Position numbers and translations under genes: made by a program
The notes under the pieces: model-generated
The model's database searches: none
What the model was told of the DNA's origin: nothing
Seen by the model: only the letters and a program-made list of their open reading frames with translations
Source: Tribonema minus
Taxonomy: Eukaryota > Sar > Xanthophyceae > Tribonematales > Tribonemataceae
Direction of reading: 5' to 3'
Length of the DNA stretch: 64,000 nt
Assembly: GCA_017506865.1 (NCBI GenBank)
Contig: JAFCMP010000013.1
Span: 744,001-808,000, forward strand
Shown here: piece by piece, positions 38,501 to 50,447 of the stretch
How the letters are laid out: each line of letters starts with the position of its first letter
Numbering within the stretch: the stretch's first letter is position 1

Positions 38501-41500
38501 TTCTTACGGGAAGGGGTACTCATGACCAATCCGCAACCAATAAAGCCCCCGACAGCACTGAATGATACAAAATCATCGTGCCGGCGTTAAATGTGTACTG
38601 ACAAACTTGTTGGCATAAGGGCCCAATGCGGACTGATGTTTTAGCAAGCCCTCACACTACCATTGCAGGTGCACTGTGTCTGCCGCATGCCTGCGCGCAT
38701 GCCTTCGCGCCTGCACACATTCGCGAATGACCTTGATAAACTTGGCACGATCTGCATACCCCATGCAAATGCGCACCTTTGTTCTCCGTGTGTGTTGGTG
38801 CAGGATGTCCGCAATGCTTACACATGGAGCATCTGCAGCCTGCTCAATGCCCCCCCCCCCCCCCCCCCCTCCCCTTGCCTCGCCCCATTTGATTGTCACT
38901 CTGTCTTTGACCCTCCACATGCTCGCAGGTCTTTGACTGCGTCCAGGCAACGTACAATCTGCTGGAGCAGTCGGCAGGCGAGGCATTGCTGGAGGCAAAG
39001 GTGAGACGCTGCAGGGCCCTTGCCCGCCTCTGCAGCACAGCAACGCTCAACCCACACCGCAGGTCTCGAGTCTTGCCATGCAGTGACTGTGCTGTTTACC
39101 TCAAGCGATTTTTTTATCAGGTTTGCCATCCTGTGAGCGCTATTTGTGTTTCCTGACCCTTTTCATACCGAAGCCAGGTGACAACGCGGCGGCTTTTCCT
39201 GGTGCTGCGTTGCTGAGCGCTGCTGAGTCACTTGTGCATCTAGCGCAGCGGTGCTGCCTTAGCGCTGATGCCAGCCATTTGCTGCTGCCGCTGCTGTGCG
39301 CTGATGTGATTGTCAGTGACCTGAGTCATCTGTGCAAGTCATCAAGCGCAAGTACACACCCGCTCACTTATTTGCTACACGCTGAACACTGCGCGCTGCA
39401 CCGTCTGTTGCGGCACCTCACCTCGCAGGAAAGCGGCATGGACATCATTATCAAGGTGGGTGACCACCAGCTAGCTTCGACGCATTTTTTGACAGACAGC
39501 ACTAACGCTGCTGACAGCTGGGCTCTGTAAGCCCACAAGATGTTGCTAGATGTTGCCGTGTGCGTCTGAGTGATCCTTTTGACATTTGGCCAATGCCCAC
39601 TTGCGACCATATTTTGAGTTTAAGTGTACTTCCACCCCACCAGCTTTCCGGACAAGAGAAACACTGCTGTAGTAGTGCTTCCTTGTTTGTGCGGTTACCT
39701 CTGGAGCGCAGCAACTGCACCCCAAAGTGCTGCAACCCCCTCAACATCTAAGAGGTGGCACAGACAAGGATGTCTGCCCTGGTCAATGATGTATGGCTTG
39801 TGCTGACATGTACCAAAGCATTCAGGATCTGGTCACATTGTAGGAGTAAGCTCGAGTTGACACTAACGTGACTTGACTATCTCAACCTCCTACTAAGGGC
39901 GTGGCGATCACCAGGTTTCTATGACTTGGCTATAACAAACTTCTATGTTCTTAGGGCTGAGCTGCCACAATCTTCTAAACTGAGGATGCATTCAGAAGTG
40001 CTCTTGTCGCGTGCAACTGCTCCTCTGACTGCATGGTGTCATCAGCATGCAAGTTGAACCCCCCCCCCCCTCCCCCCCCCTTCTATCCAAACAAATGCTT
40101 AGAGTCGTATGGCACATTGTGAACACACGAGGATGAGGCTCTTTGCCAGCCACTGCTCTGTATACAAATGCTCGTTGATTTGTTGGTTGTCCCTTGAGCC
40201 GCCTCAAGAAGGCCCACTTTTAATAAATGCGAGCGACTGAGAGTGCAAAATCACCGGTAGGATGAAGGTCAGGGTTGCGTGCAGCGGCTCAGGCAGCGCC
40301 ATGCCTGGGCGAACCAGGCACTGGCCACACCGGACAACAGCGTGTGAGAATAGGTGTGTTGTGTCTCCTGCGTGTACACCATGACAGCGCTCAACAATCA
40401 AGGAGCTGAGGAAATGTCACATGTTTCGCGCTTTTGCAGGAAGCCATGGCCAACGGGCGCCTGCTGCCCAGCCTGGTCGACACCCCTCAGGTGCCCTAAG
40501 CGTAGAATCCTTCTTCAGCATTTGTTTTAGCCCCAGCGTCAGGTTGGGCCCTGCTCCCGAGTGCCAAGGACTGCGCACAGATAAACTAGAGCCATACAGT
40601 CGTGTGTGACCTCTTCCGTCTTCCTTCTTTACAGCTCGAGCTGCAAATTTCATAGAAGCACATCAGATGATACGTCTTGGTGTAGCACTGGACTGTGGTA
40701 CAACTCCATAATTTCCATCAATGCAGAGTGGCGATGAAGTATATACTAATATCAAGTGCAGCGGATGTGTTTTGATTCAGGGGTGGCGGAAAAAGCGGCA
40801 ACTCCTCACTTGTACTTTTTTGTGGCGTGGGTATGCTGACTTGAAGTCGGACAAAGCACGACCCATCAGCAATGCGCATAGTAAGAAAAGCCGAGCACTA
40901 CATTTGCTCGTTGAGCTCAACGGCAAATCTGTGCACACTGAAATATTTTTGTAGTGCAGTGCAGATGTGGACGAGCACAATATATCATCAATGTGTTTGT
41001 TTATCATGTATCATTGTGTTTTGGAACAAGAAACAACGCAATACACAGAGCAGCGAGAAGTCAGCTACCTCTCTGAAGGGTTCCTCTGCAGTAGTCTCTA
41101 ACATGAAGAAGACCTTGCCAAGTGCGAGAGCTCAAGTGTATGAAAAACCCAGTAAACTCTGCTTGGCAAATGACAGTGTGCCGCCGGCTGCAAACGAATC
41201 ATGAAGGTGTAAGGCGTCACGTACGAAGCACAGCAATGCTTCTGTGGCCAATTCAAATTGTCGCGCACTATGTAAATGACTTCAGCGTCATGATCGATGC
41301 TGTTTGGCACTGCTCAATCGCATGCATGGATAATGCAGGCCTCACTTCAACAAACTGATACATCTAGTATGCTGACCTTGGCTTGGCTGTCACAGAGACT
41401 TCAGGTGCAATGACGCTTGAATTTATCAATACGTGTCCTCATCTCCTCTGTGTCCGTCTTCCTGCGTTATGCTTAGGTTCACCAGGTGCAGCAACCTTTG

Positions 41501-42931
41501 GTGTGCAAAATTTGCAGTTGAACTGCTTCAGCAAGGTCAACTGCATGAAGTTTGTATATGGCTTTCAAATTAGTGGAAGTTTCAGCTGGTTTCATAGAAG
41601 TAAACCTTAATATACTGCAACGTCAGCTAATGTAGCCAGCCAACTACAACTTCGTGGACCAAGGATCACCTGTTGGCCCTGTGTGAACCATAGCACCGAT
41701 AGCGATTTACTATGCAGCGCAAGTGCTGACAGGCTGGTGAAGTACATACCTCGATGTCAGGACTTGACGGCATCTTTGACCATGGGCACTGCCGCTCGCA
41801 TGACTGGATGCGGTGGCCCACAAGAGTTTGAACTTCAACAGCACTGCATCCGAACATGTTGTGTCATGACCTCACTGGCAGACTCGGAACACGACATGCA
41901 AGCTGCATCATACATGTTCTTACCCTCCGTGACTCTTTGCCTCCCCCTTCTGCGCTGCCCCCTCTGTCCTGCGCCACACAGTCGCGTGCAATCGCCGAGG
42001 CTGCGGCCACGCTGAACGTTGAGCCTGATGCCGTGGCGTTGGCTGCTGTCATGGCTCAGCCGGTGAGAGTTGTTTGGTGTGGAAAGTATGCATGCGCTGA
42101 ATAAGGGTGGCTTTCAGTCAGAACGAGGTTTGAGGCTAGGATATGGTGTGCTGTGGCGTTGCCGGTTGTCCCGGCTTTGTCACTGTACTTCCAAAATACT
42201 CTACAAATTCTGATGTTGAGCATGCTTGAAGTGCATCTACTGCGCAGCCGCTGCGCCGCTTCGTCAGTGGATGTCAAATGCACTTCATACGTTCAATCAC
42301 ATTGAGAATGGGCACTCGTAAGTGACCCCGCTGCAGCTGTGGTCGCCACGGCGCCGCTGTGGGTGTTGCCCATGCTCAACTCGTACGCTTGCCGCTGCGC
42401 CGGCTGTGCCAGGCACAGTGCCTGGACTGTGCAACTACTGGCGCAAGCGGTGCTGTCTGTGGCAATTGAATGCACCATGCATCTAGGACTCTAGGGGCTG
42501 CTGGGGCTGCCACAATAATTTTGGTGGTTTCCCCAAACCCTGGGCGCACTAGCATCGCTGAGTTTCCAGGTCGAACCCAGGCGTGCTTAGCTGCTGTTCA
42601 GTGCCCATGAACTGACGTGGCTCGCCAAACTCCGTAGTGTTGTTTTCAAACTTAACGTCCTCAGAGCCCTTGCCCATGAAGTCAATGACTTGTATCCAGC
42701 GAAACTGACCAGCTTCAAACCCTTGCTGCTGCCTTGCCGTATGACCTGTTGCAGTTTCAGCCGATGGTGTTGAGCGGTGCCTCAAATGTGGAACAGCTGC
42801 AGTCCAACACGCATGCAGTCGCGGTGCTCGAGCAATTGCAGGGCAGCGAGCTGCTGCGGAACCTAATGACTAAGACCAGAATGGAACCCGCCGAGTACTG
42901 GCAAGAACGGTCGGCGATGGCGTGGAATTGA
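32600..42931 (+). CDS. Aldo/keto reductase family oxidoreductase, 12 exons
   Basis: Exons with matching phases: 32600-32787, 33292-33369, 33986-34062, 34903-34991, 36676-36717, 37635-37757, 38236-38280, 38929-39000, 39429-39455, 40440-40490, 41982-42062, 42755-42931 (TGA). The sum is 349 residues, normal for the family. It opens PPLGLGLAALGRPGYINLGH. The catalytic tetrad is visible: Asp and Tyr in YFDAARSYGRAEEF, Lys in VAVGSKWG, His in YQIHSATLESGVL. The C-terminus is VLSGASN...EYWQERSAMAWN. It should be an NAD(P)H-dependent, soluble (alpha/beta)8 enzyme; the substrate is unknown. ATG 32600 adds a hydrophobic leader (LVLLTLLALVNLV); ATG 32657 (MSVKPFL) would remove it and may be the real start. 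Introns are long, and one holds a TIR element. Confidence 0.9.
34955..35338 (+). repeat. Junction echoes of reductase exon 34903-34991, three copies in all
   Basis: 'gtcaaggaccacagcctggc' plus 'gcacctgctcagccag/GTG' occurs at 34956-34994, 35096-35134 and 35298-35336. The second copy is identical over the exonic stretch and the third differs at about two bases. The two extra copies lie in the following intron, with intact donors at offsets of 140 and 202 bp. Confidence 0.95.
35520..36112. mobile_element. 593-bp non-autonomous TIR element (MITE-like), TA flanks
   Basis: The ends are perfect inverted repeats of about 27 bp (CCGTATTCACCCGTGGATAG followed by a C-run) flanked by TA at 35518-35519 and 36113-36114. 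Inside, the motif 'tTGAATAgc' next to long G- or C-runs recurs several times near both ends. No transposase is present. TA flanks fit Tc1/mariner-type mobilisation, but other TA-targeting families are possible. Confidence 0.85.
37480..37660 (+). repeat. Acceptor-side echo of reductase exon 37635-37757
   Basis: 'cagaatccacagcgctgccc' followed by 'ccacggaagcggtgtcac' at 37485-37522 resembles the exon start 'cagatccacagcgcgactct' followed by 'cgagagcggcgtc' at 37632-37665. The offset is about 147 bp. Confidence 0.5.
38850..38869 (+). repeat. Poly-C tract just upstream of a reductase acceptor
   Basis: About 20 consecutive C, then TCCCC, about 60 bp before the exon at 38929. Similar C-runs occur near 40060 and 44090. 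Confidence 0.8.
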
Positions 42932-43387
42932 GCAGCCGTTCGGACGCTCTGCCACTGCGCAACTCTGGAGCTCCCATCAGCCTCGTTCAAGCAGATCCCC
43001 TCTTGACGTCGCAATCAGTTGCGGACAGGAAGCACTGCATGGCATGGGTGATTGCCATGAATCGGAGCAGCAACGGACAAGGAGTTGAGCGCCAGCAGCA
43101 GGCCAGCAGGCCGTCCTGGCTTTGCATACAGCAACACCGTGACATGTCCGCGGCCATTATTGCTGCCGGCTGTTGTCGCTGCCACGCCATTGGTGACCTG
43201 ATGCTTGGCCATCAGAGTCTGACGAAATGCGGCGATGGGCGACGCACTGCGCTTTGCCAGCGTGCCGCAACCAATTGTGAGTTTTGGTGTGGTGCTAACT
43301 AGTAGCTGCACACTGAGGACAGTTGATTGACCCGGTGGCGTGCTCTGCTGCCTCAGCCGCTGGCTGCCGAGCGCCATCGGAGACTCT
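42932..43387. other. No gene seen; 3' flank of the reductase up to the transposon edge
   Basis: A 456-bp spacer with no credible exon. Confidence 0.5.
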
Positions 43388-43427
43388 CATCGGGAAAATC
43401 GACATGTCGTTCTGGGCTTCGTTCTGC
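43388..43427 (+). repeat. Left terminal inverted repeat of the large transposon
   Basis: It starts CATCGGGAAAA and matches the reverse complement of 62041-62081 with a few mismatches and small gaps. Confidence 0.85.
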
Positions 43428-43730
43428 CCAAATTCTGCAGGGGGGTAATTCTGGGACGGATCTGCTCAAAAACTTTCCGAGACCGCGGGATTTGGGCAGA
43501 GTGGGCGTTCTGGCCAGAATTTCATGCTGGGACAACTCTGGACGCCATTCTGGGCCACTTCTGCCTTGCGCTCTGCCCACGCCACGAGCGCAGAATGCCC
43601 GTTCTGCATCGATTCTGGGGTGTTTTCTGGTCTGGACCTGCCCAGAACAAGGGGGCAGACTTTGTTTTCTGCCCAGAGGTGGCCCTAGAATAATGCCCAG
43701 AATAATGCCAGAAAACTCATTCTGCCTTGA
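43388..43730. repeat. Left subterminal repeat cluster
   Basis: At least eight copies of TTCTGGGC/GCCCAGAA or close variants in both orientations, for example near 43410, 43450, 43546, 43643, 43669 and 43697. They are probably transposase binding sites. Confidence 0.7.
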
Positions 43731-44115
43731 CTACAACGTGCTGCTGTTGCAATGCATGCGATTGGATGAAGCACACAGTATCAGCAGCCTGACGTCAAGT
43801 CACCAAACAAGTGCATGCAAAGGTGTATGCATCATGATAGAGTGGTATGATAATATTGACTGTGTACATTGAGCCCTTGTTGTCTATAGACTGCCCAGAG
43901 TGCTGTATTGCAGCTTGCACGCAGCTACATACCAAGTTGCATCACCAACAGGCCATCTCTCCCACGACCACATGCCTTGCTGCAGCAGTGCCACTATGGC
44001 TGACCACTGAGCATTGTGCAACCACAATCACCTTTCATGCACCAACTGCAGAAACGCCATGAGAAGTAGCCAGCATGGTAGCCCCCGCCCCCCCCCCCCC
44101 TGGTTCAGCATGTTC

Positions 44116-47100
44116 TTACTCGCCATCCTCGCAGTCAGCATCGGATTCCTTGTCCTCCTCTGGCTCTGACTCGATGAGAACATCAAGCACCTTGGGCATG
44201 CGTGGGGCGGACTCTTTGGCAGCTGTCGCTCTGATGAGATTGGCGACAAGCTTGACATGCGGCGGCAGTCCCACTCGCTCAATCGCTGAATGCCCCTGCA
44301 GTGTCTGCGCCAGCGCAAGAAACATTGTGCAGCAATTGAGCCACAGCAGCTGCCATTGCACCATGCCATCTTAACTGAATTGAATGTGAGGGCTCTACAT
44401 ATCTACTGATGCAACCTTGACAAAATACTGAAGCGATCCACCAGTGCAGTGTGAATGTCAATCGCCAACTGGGATACAGTGTTGGCTAGCTTTGAAAGCT
44501 GCTACCATTACTTGCAGGCTTGCATATGATGATGAGAGTGGCAAATACTAGAATTGACATGACAACATACCAGGGCTCAGTGAGTATGCCTGGAGCTGCC
44601 TTGTTGCTGCCATTTGCCATGGATGCACAGAAACAGCCTCTGCGAATCTACGACTAGTCTGGCAATTTCAATTCCACTCACCATGTGCCAGGCAAGGAAC
44701 ACCAATGCCTGGGTATGCGGTGCAGCCGACTGCTTCGCCTTGGATTTCTCCGGCAACGTGAGCCGCATGATTAGCTCGCCGAGCTCCTTCTGTCGCCTGG
44801 AACGGGGTGCGCCATGATCGGCGATGTGCGCGCTGGACAAGCGCTCCAGCTCCCCAGTGAGAGTGGGCATCTCCAGCGTATATGGCATGGCCGTGGAGAT
44901 TGCTGCCGCAAAAGCACTGGCCTCCTCCAGCTTCTGGCGAAAGAAAGCTGAAGCTAAGGCCAGTCGCGCCTCAATGCTGGTTAGAGGCACCGCCAGGCCT
45001 GTGTCACCCGCACTGTCCCCTGCATCCTCTTTCTTGACTGCACCCTCCTTCTTGATGCTGATGGGAGGCGTGTAAGTGGCAGATGTGCCTCTCTTCACCC
45101 ACAGGCAGCTCGGGTCTGCGAGTTGACAGTGAAAGAGTAGCTATCATGGGACTGAGAAGGTAACAACACAAGGTGGTGATTCACTTTGCAGACGCTGCAC
45201 ACATGTATCACACGCGAACAAAGCTGAGCTCAAATCTCATGGAAACAAACGGTGGCCATGTGACAGTCTCGGGCAATGAACGCAATTTTCAAGCGCCAGA
45301 AGTTGCTGCACCCCTCTGCCGTTTCTTTTGTGCTCGTGTTGGTCATGTATCGCGACCACGGAACAAGTGATAATTTGCACTGTACTATCACTTGAAGTTG
45401 AAGCTGAAACAAAAGTCTGCAAGATTGCCACAATGCCATGCGACAAATGTAAAGGGCATCTGCACAAATGTAAAGGGCATAAGCACTGTAGCACACTGAA
45501 CTGGCTACTCGCGCCAAAGCATGAGTTGCGTAATGAGCTGGTGCCATGGCGTAGATTGAGATTTGTGACTGCCATGGTGTGAGTACTGTGACTTGCCTTC
45601 GCAAGCGTCAAGTGCGCCTCCAATGGCCAGTGCCTCAGCAAAGAAAAGCTCCCGCAGTTTCTTCACATCGGCGCTGCTCCTCTCGGTGCCCTCGCGCAAG
45701 TAGCCCACCACTTTGCGTGCATCATTGGCTAGGGATTGATAACGGCTGATAATGCGTGCCCTGCAGGATGCTCAACCAGAGAAAAGCAGTGTGGGGTATG
45801 TGCATTCAGTGGTAGCACAGCATGAGCATCTTGTGTGACTCATCGGATGATACTCTAAAGTTTGGATACACTGAGGATGTAACCTACACTCGAGGGTCAC
45901 AGTTGAAGTTTGGGCAGGTGCTGTGAGATGCTCCGCGTCGCACTGGCAGTTCGGGTTTGGACAGTGTCATAGAGAGAATATAACACCCTCAGGTTGAGTC
46001 TCACTACATTGCAATTTTGCAGTAGTGCGCCCAGCATGCTACTGTAGCTGCGTAGCAATCTGGTTGAGGTAGTTGAAACATGCAGGTTCTACACCAGCCT
46101 GAGCGAACAGATGATACTTGATGCTTGGCAGTCCAAAAGTCCAAATGTACTAAAAACTACATTTGCACTGGACCAGGTGCTTGAAAGGATTGGAAGTCAG
46201 CAAGCCAGGTCGCAGAGCCAGTGCGATTGCGCTGCGCATCGATGAAAGTAGGACTGTCCGTTGCTAAAATTGCCCTCCAAGTCCAATCAGGTGAGTGAGC
46301 GAAGTCATGAAGATGAGAGCATAAGTGCAGAACTCACCCAATGCTAGATTTGTTGCCTGGTGCAGCCCGTGAGCACTCCTGGCTGAGCACTGCCAAAGTC
46401 ACGTGCTTGAGTTTGGAAACACCCTCCGGCAGAGCGCCTCCGGTCTTGCCCCCACAGACCATGCCCAACAAAGTTTTCGCCTCCGAGTTCTTGACGAGGT
46501 ACTCAGCAACAGGTCCATGCAGCCACTTGATGAAGGCCGTTGCCATGTCGTCCGGCCCCGAAACGCCGAGTACGGTGGGTGATCCGAATATGAACCTGCA
46601 CACATCAATGAATGCCGCAGCCGATGTGATGTGAGCACAGAGCAGTCGAGCATATGTATTGTACAAGTGCAACATATGGGCATCTCCAGCGCATGCCAAC
46701 GTCGCATGCCAACGTATGGCAATGCTGAATGTAAATAATCACCTTCACAGCTAGCCTGAGCACTGGTGTACGTTCGTGCTAAACGAGCCTCAGGACATGA
46801 TGAACGGAGTTTGCAGCAAAGCTTCACTGGTACGACACAGAGTCACAACAAGAAGCCCGCCTGCACTAATGCTTACCAGTCAGTAAGCTCGCACTTGCTA
46901 GCGCTCAGCAGGTTGGCAAGCGGGTGCAACTCCTGCACGGCACTAGCAGCCTTCGCGTTGACCTTAGCACGTCCACTGGCAAGAGGTTTAATGGCAAGAC
47001 CTGCACTCAGGCGCGTCAATGGTGTGGCAGCAGCAAGACAGCAGTCACGTCACCGTGGTGCGTACACCAGCATCAAGAGAGAGTTCTTCATCTATGTTCT

Positions 47101-48774
47101 TCATCTATAATTTAGTGATTCAATGTAGCAACGCACATGAATCTCAAAGCGTCATATGTTCAGGTCCTCAATCAAGGGTAAAGCGCAGCTGCGATGCGGA
47201 CAGTCTATCACCAAGTAATCACTAGTGCTTGGCAGTACAAGCAGAACATCAGTGCTAGGCCATGGTGATCATGAAGATGGTACTGCAACAATGTGGCAAT
47301 TGATTCCAATTATCCAGTGGCGCTCAGAGTGTCAAATAATGAACCACACATCTAGCAGCCGCAGCTTACCTGCCAGTTTGGCCTGAACCTCTTCCAGCGC
47401 CGCCTGCATGCCAGCCACCTGCGTGCGCAGGTCCTCACACTGGGCCTGCTGCCTCGCAAATTGCTCCACGATCAGTGTTGCCAGACTCAGCACCACAGAC
47501 ACTACTGGCGCCAGAGGTTCAAGTTCAGAATCGGTGATAGCTGCGCGTGCGCCCTCCGTGCCAGCAGCGCAGAGGTCAGCGCGCAGTGCTTGCAGAGCGG
47601 TGCTGACGGCCGCTACCAACGTGGTGCTGGTCACTGCATCGCTCTGAGGTGGGGCCGTCTCCATTGCCTCAGACGCTGGCGTCTGCGATGCAGAGGCCGC
47701 TGGCGTCTCAGCGCCAGTGCCCATCACTTGACCAATCAAGCCATCATCATCAGCCAACAGCGCCGAGGCACGGCGAGCGCTGACACCCTGAGGCTCGTGA
47801 TCTGCAGGGCATATATGGTGGAGCACGAGCACGCAGGGGCAACGTGTGAGTACCAAGTAAACATTCTGCTTTTATTCATTATGTGCAGAACCACTCAATG
47901 TGCTACACTTTGTGGTTGTTCTCGGCTATGGAACGCTGGGCACACACGCCAGGCCATTCCTACAGTATCTTTGTTGGCAAGCGAGCCGGTGCAGTGCTCG
48001 GCGGCAATGTTTGCTATTCGTTTGGTGCTGGCTTCAATCGTGAGGCTGTACAGCACCCAAGGGGGCTTGTACTGGATTATAATATACACTAACTGGCAGT
48101 AGCACAGTTCATGTGCTTGCTGGTAGATGAAATTTCGAATCATCAGCAGCTTGACGCTCGTGGCAGCGCGGCCAAGCATTGGTGCTGTGCGCTAAGTATG
48201 CTTTACAGGGATGTTGCCCCCCCAAAAGCATAAAATAAATGGACGTGTAAAGCATCATCTGCTGCGCGAAGTTTACAATAAGAGCCAAGCCCTTGCTTTG
48301 AAAAATCAGGGCATCAAACGCGGCGGTTGCGCGTTTGCCAGCTCTACCGTCCAGCAGACATCGCAGAAGAGATTGTGCAGCTCGCTTCTCACACCAAAGC
48401 CGTCTTGTATGATTGTATTTGAATTCGATTCGTTATTGGACAGCGAACACCAAGCTACAAGCATTGTCAAATATCAATGCTTACCGGCAGCAGCTGGTGC
48501 CGCACGCTGCTTGCCCTGCCCAGAATCTGCACGAGTGAACAGCAGTGATGGGACGAATAACAAAGTTTTAGTTGATAAGGACGTTGTGGGGGGCAGGTGG
48601 CTTGTGTCTGTGGCAATCAGAGCACCAACGCTTTTGAAAATGGCGGTTGGCCTCACCTGTCCTGGATTTCTTGGCAACTGGCGCAACAGACAGCTCCGAC
48701 ATTGTAGGAGCTGGTTCCCTAGCGCGGCTTTTGTTGCGAGTCGAGGCACTTGGTGCGGAAGCGTCGTTTGCCAT
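44116..48774 (-). CDS. Transposon accessory protein A, unknown, 8 exons
   Basis: Exons with consistent phases: 48774-48657, 48526-48485, 47801-47370, 47000-46877, 46595-46338, 45760-45597, 45115-44682, 44304-44116 (TAA). They sum to about 586 residues. The N-terminus is basic and low-complexity (ASTRNKSRAREP). A coiled-coil-like stretch follows (EQFARQQAQCEDLRTQVAGM), then a more globular part (FIFGSPTVLGVSGPDDMATA), a Lys/Glu-rich stretch and an acidic tail (ESEPEEDKESDADCEDGE). I recognise no domain. It starts 118 bp from gene B in divergent orientation. The donor after exon 45760-45597 appears to be GC (GAAG/GCAAGT). It might be a regulator or DNA-binding partner of the transposase; that is a guess. 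Confidence 0.65.
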
Positions 48775-48892
48775 GGTGAGGAGATTATCTGTCCTTTGTG
48801 TGGGCTAACTGCAACTATCAGTTGAACTTGTCAAAAGTTGAACTTACCTTGACAGCCGGCGCATGTAGACGGTCTGACCGCTCAGTGGTAGC
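48775..48892. promoter_or_regulatory. 118-bp divergent promoter region of accessory genes A and B
   Basis: The two start codons face away from each other across only 118 bp. The interval includes a repeated 'gttgaactt' (48821, 48837) and no clear TATA box. Shared control is inferred from spacing alone. Confidence 0.45.
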
Positions 48893-50447
48893 ATGACAGA
48901 TGCATTTTCCTCAGATGAGGAGGGTAGCGGTGCTTCATCTTCAGATGCGGACGGCAGCGATGCTTTGCCATCGAACATTCACGAGTTGCAGCGAGCACAC
49001 AACATAGCGCGGATCCAGGCCAAATTGGCAATCCTGATGCCTGCTATGATTGCAGCTAAGCGGGAGCTGGAGGAAACGGACGTGCAACGGCGGTCACACC
49101 TTGCCGAACGCGCTGCCGCCAGAAAGGCAGCCAAGGAGGCTGCCACACAACATCCTCCAAGGCGCTCAGGACGGGTGATTGAAGTGAAGGAGGCGGAAGC
49201 CAAGAAGGCAGCAGCCGAAAAAGATGCTACAGAAGCTGCTTCTTCTTCTTGTGGTGCTTCTGGGGGTGGAAAGGGTAAGCAAGAACCGTACTTTGTGCAA
49301 TTATGGCCACTTCTAATTTCATGATTTTTTTTTGTGTTCATGGCATCACATGCAAATGTTTTTGCACATGTGATGCTGTGGCGTGCATGATGTCAACTAT
49401 CGACGTCATCAGCGTCGCCAGTTGTGCTTTTGCCATACCTTGTTTCATACGGTGATTCTGGCAGTCAGCCTGTTCAAGTCATGAAGGGCAATTTCAGCAG
49501 CGCCACTTTTGTAAAGGTTGCACGTGCCATTCTCAGGAGGTGAAAGACCAACTTGTTGCTTGAGCTCGATGGCCATAGTTTTTCTTTCGAATTCGCAAAC
49601 GGCATTATTCCCTTGTCATGGAAAGCCTTCCTGGAACTTTTATGTATATTGAGGCAGCGTAGTGCACATTCCTGTCTTGCTTTGTGATGCTGTTTATGAC
49701 TTTGCAGGCCGGCGACGCTCTGCAAGGAGCGGCTTAGCAGGGGGCGCCGTGGTGGATTGCGAACCGATTGGGGGACTGCTTGGGGGCACCACTCCCATGG
49801 TGCATGGCGGAGCGGTCGAAGGCCTGGAGACCCTGTCAACTGAGCGCTGCTGCACGCATAGCGAGCAAATTGGCGTAAATGTTGATCCACTGCTGCGAGA
49901 CGTGCTGAAAATAGTACAGGAAGGCAAGCAGTGGACTAGGTACACACCGCAGCAGCTTGTGCAACTACACCTAGAAGAAAGCAGCCAGCAGTTGCTGTCG
50001 GTGTTTGATGCCAATGCGCCTGTGGTACCTTTCAAGAATGTTGTTTTTGTGTACTTGAACAGCAAGCCTCAGGAAGAGGCTGCCGGGAATCGCCTCACCG
50101 ATGTGATGTGGACAAGCCCAACTCGTTTGCGCCATACTCTAGCACCATTAATTGCAGTTCTTGAAGCTGCTGGGGTGCAGTCAAGCGCTATGCGTGGTGC
50201 ACTTTCAGAAGGTGAAGGTGACATGGCACGTCACGGCCGCTTGACTGCGGTGCTGCTGCTGGCACAGCACGATAGTGAACACAGCAGTTCGTGGATGCCA
50301 TGGGGCCTGGCACACATTGTGCACTGGTCGCTGGCTGACAGTGTACGCAATTCTGATCAACGTGTACCTGCTGTGGGTGTCGCAGGATGCAAGAGGTGTA
50401 GTGTGACATTGCACATGCAAGTGCAGCAGACTTTTACTCTGCTTTAA
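48893..50447 (+). CDS. Transposon accessory protein B, unknown, two exons
   Basis: ATG 48893; exon 48893-49274, then 49708-50447 (TAA), joined in phase 1. The first exon encodes an acidic Ser/Asp-rich start (FSSDEEGSGASSSDADGSD), a helical charged segment (AAKRELEETDVQRRSHLAER) and HPPRRSGRV, typical of nuclear low-complexity proteins. The second has a globular-looking stretch (VDPLLRDVLKIVQEGKQWTR) and no motif I recognise. About 370 residues. The 3' end could be spliced further, since the last about 40 residues look less protein-like. Confidence 0.6.
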
